This document shows positions 63,209 through 64,000 of a stretch of 64,000 nucleotides of DNA, piece by piece (the first letter of the stretch is position 1; each line of letters opens with the position of its first letter). A program made the position numbers and the translations under genes. The notes under the pieces were generated by a model. It saw only the letters and a list, made by a program, of their open reading frames with translations. It was not told the origin of the DNA and did no database searches. Location: contig NZ_LTAY01000026.1 of NCBI RefSeq assembly GCF_002050515.1, positions 62,001 through 126,000 on the forward strand, given 5' to 3'. The DNA comes from Clostridium thermobutyricum DSM 4928. GTDB lineage: Bacteria > Bacillota > Clostridia > Clostridiales > Clostridiaceae.

Positions 63209-64000
63209 ATGGAATATGTAAAGTTAGGTAATTCAGATTTAAATGTATCTAGAATTTGTTTAGGATGTATGGGATTTGGAGATTCAAGTAGTGGAATGCA
63301 TACATGGACTTTAGATGAAGAACAATCTACAGAGATTATAAAGAAAGCTCTTGAAAATGGAATTAATTTTTTTGATACTGCTATAGCTTATCAAAATGGA
63401 ACAAGTGAACAATATGTTGGAAGAGCTTTGAAAAAATTAGCTAAAAGAGAAGATGTTATTATTGCCACAAAATTTTTGCCTAGAAGTCAAAAAGAAATTG
63501 AAAATAATATTAGTATAAGAGAGCATATAAATACTATGCTTAATAAAAGTTTAGCTAATCTTGAAACTGATTATATAGATTTATATATATGTCATATGTG
63601 GGATTATTCTACTCCAGTTGAAGAGTTGATGTGTGCATTAAATGAGCAAGTTAAAGCTGGAAAAGTGCGTTATATAGGAATTTCTAATTGTTTTGCATGG
63701 CAATTAGAAAAAGCAAATTGTATTGCAGAAAAAAATGGTTGGAGCAAGTTTATATCTGTTCAAAATCATTATAATATGTTGTTTAGAGAAGAAGAGAGAG
63801 AAATGGTGCCTTGCTGTAAAGATGGAAATATTGCAATGACTCCATATAGTGCTTTAGCTTCAGGAAGATTAGTTAGAGATTGGTCTGAAAAAACTAAAAG
63901 ATTAGAAGAAGATTCATTTGCAAAAAGTAAATATGATTTAACAGCTAATCAAGATAGAATAATTGTTGAGCGTGTTGCTGAAATTGCGAAAAAAAGAGGA
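63209..64000 (+). CDS. Aldo/keto reductase, 3'-truncated by the window
   Basis: 264 codons are visible, roughly the first 80 percent of a typical enzyme. It is an NADPH-dependent oxidoreductase of the AKR superfamily. The barrel motifs are present: FDTAIAYQNGTSE with catalytic Asp and Tyr (about 51-63), Lys in ATKF near 88, His in YICHMWD near 129, GISNCFAWQ near 160 and the SVQNHYN strand. AGGAGGAAG precedes the ATG at 63209. Substrate unknown. Confidence 0.92.
   Translation, partial: MEYVKLGNSDLNVSRICLGCMGFGDSSSGMHTWTLDEEQSTEIIKKALENGINFFDTAIAYQNGTSEQYVGRALKKLAKREDVIIATKFLPRSQKEIENNISIREHINTMLNKSLANLETDYIDLYICHMWDYSTPVEELMCALNEQVKAGKVRYIGISNCFAWQLEKANCIAEKNGWSKFISVQNHYNMLFREEEREMVPCCKDGNIAMTPYSALASGRLVRDWSEKTKRLEEDSFAKSKYDLTANQDRIIVERVAEIAKKRG

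Overview
This window is AT-rich chromosomal DNA of an anaerobic, endospore-forming Firmicute. The gene content (spoIID, spoIIQ, spoIIID, yyaC, mbl, PTS sugar uptake, no respiratory genes) and the protein sequences fit Clostridium sensu stricto, most likely C. perfringens. The species call is by recall of protein similarity, not by a search. No CRISPR array, insertion sequence, prophage or integrase was seen. The window reads as core genome plus transport and stress modules.

Layout, left to right. Positions 1-7.2 kb hold a 5'-truncated thiolase gene and then a sporulation and cell-wall block (ywmB-like, murA, spoIID, spoIIQ, spoIIID, mbl, and yyaC on the opposite strand). At 7.9-8.5 kb lies a six-gene tRNA array (Tyr-Val-Thr-Tyr-Thr-Tyr). 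metK follows behind a SAM-I riboswitch, then degV, a zinc-ribbon membrane protein and nagA. From 13.2 to 22.0 kb runs recD2, a decayed comFA-like gene, comFC, a raiA-motif structured RNA with its own promoter and terminator, hpf, secA and prfB, the last with a programmed +1 frameshift. An M28 peptidase and tex follow.

Positions 26.7-32.8 kb hold a mannose-family PTS operon for N-acetylgalactosamine/galactosamine (IIB, IIC, IID, GntR regulator, AgaS isomerase/deaminase, IIA, tagatose-bisphosphate aldolase). The deacetylase and tagatose-6-phosphate kinase are not in the operon; nagA at 12 kb may supply the deacetylase. Next come ribU behind an FMN riboswitch, the tsaE-tsaB-rimI operon on the minus strand, a ZnuA-like exported protein without metal ligands, and tRNA-Trp.

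Positions 37.7-44 kb hold unknown membrane proteins, LysR and GNAT genes, an NAD(P)-malic enzyme and a split chromate-family transporter. From 44 to 52.4 kb there is an FtsX-type ABC exporter with two permeases and then a complete Bce-type peptide-resistance module: response regulator, intramembrane-sensing kinase, ABC ATPase and large permease, with a BceR-type operator in front of the ABC genes. The right end has two cell-wall enzymes (polysaccharide deacetylase, S66 carboxypeptidase), a lipoprotein, pnuC, an SDR oxidoreductase, two very small membrane proteins, a ykkC-class (guanidine-I-like) riboswitch in front of a NimA-like flavoprotein, an Lrp regulator divergent from a cyanase, an ABC exporter behind a MerR-architecture promoter, and a truncated aldo/keto reductase.

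The most interesting signals are regulatory RNA and operator structures, and three proteins that keep a family fold but have lost its catalytic or metal residues (ComFA-like, ZnuA-like, SpoIIQ). Start codons were moved from the longest possible frame wherever a Shine-Dalgarno sequence clearly pointed to an internal start.
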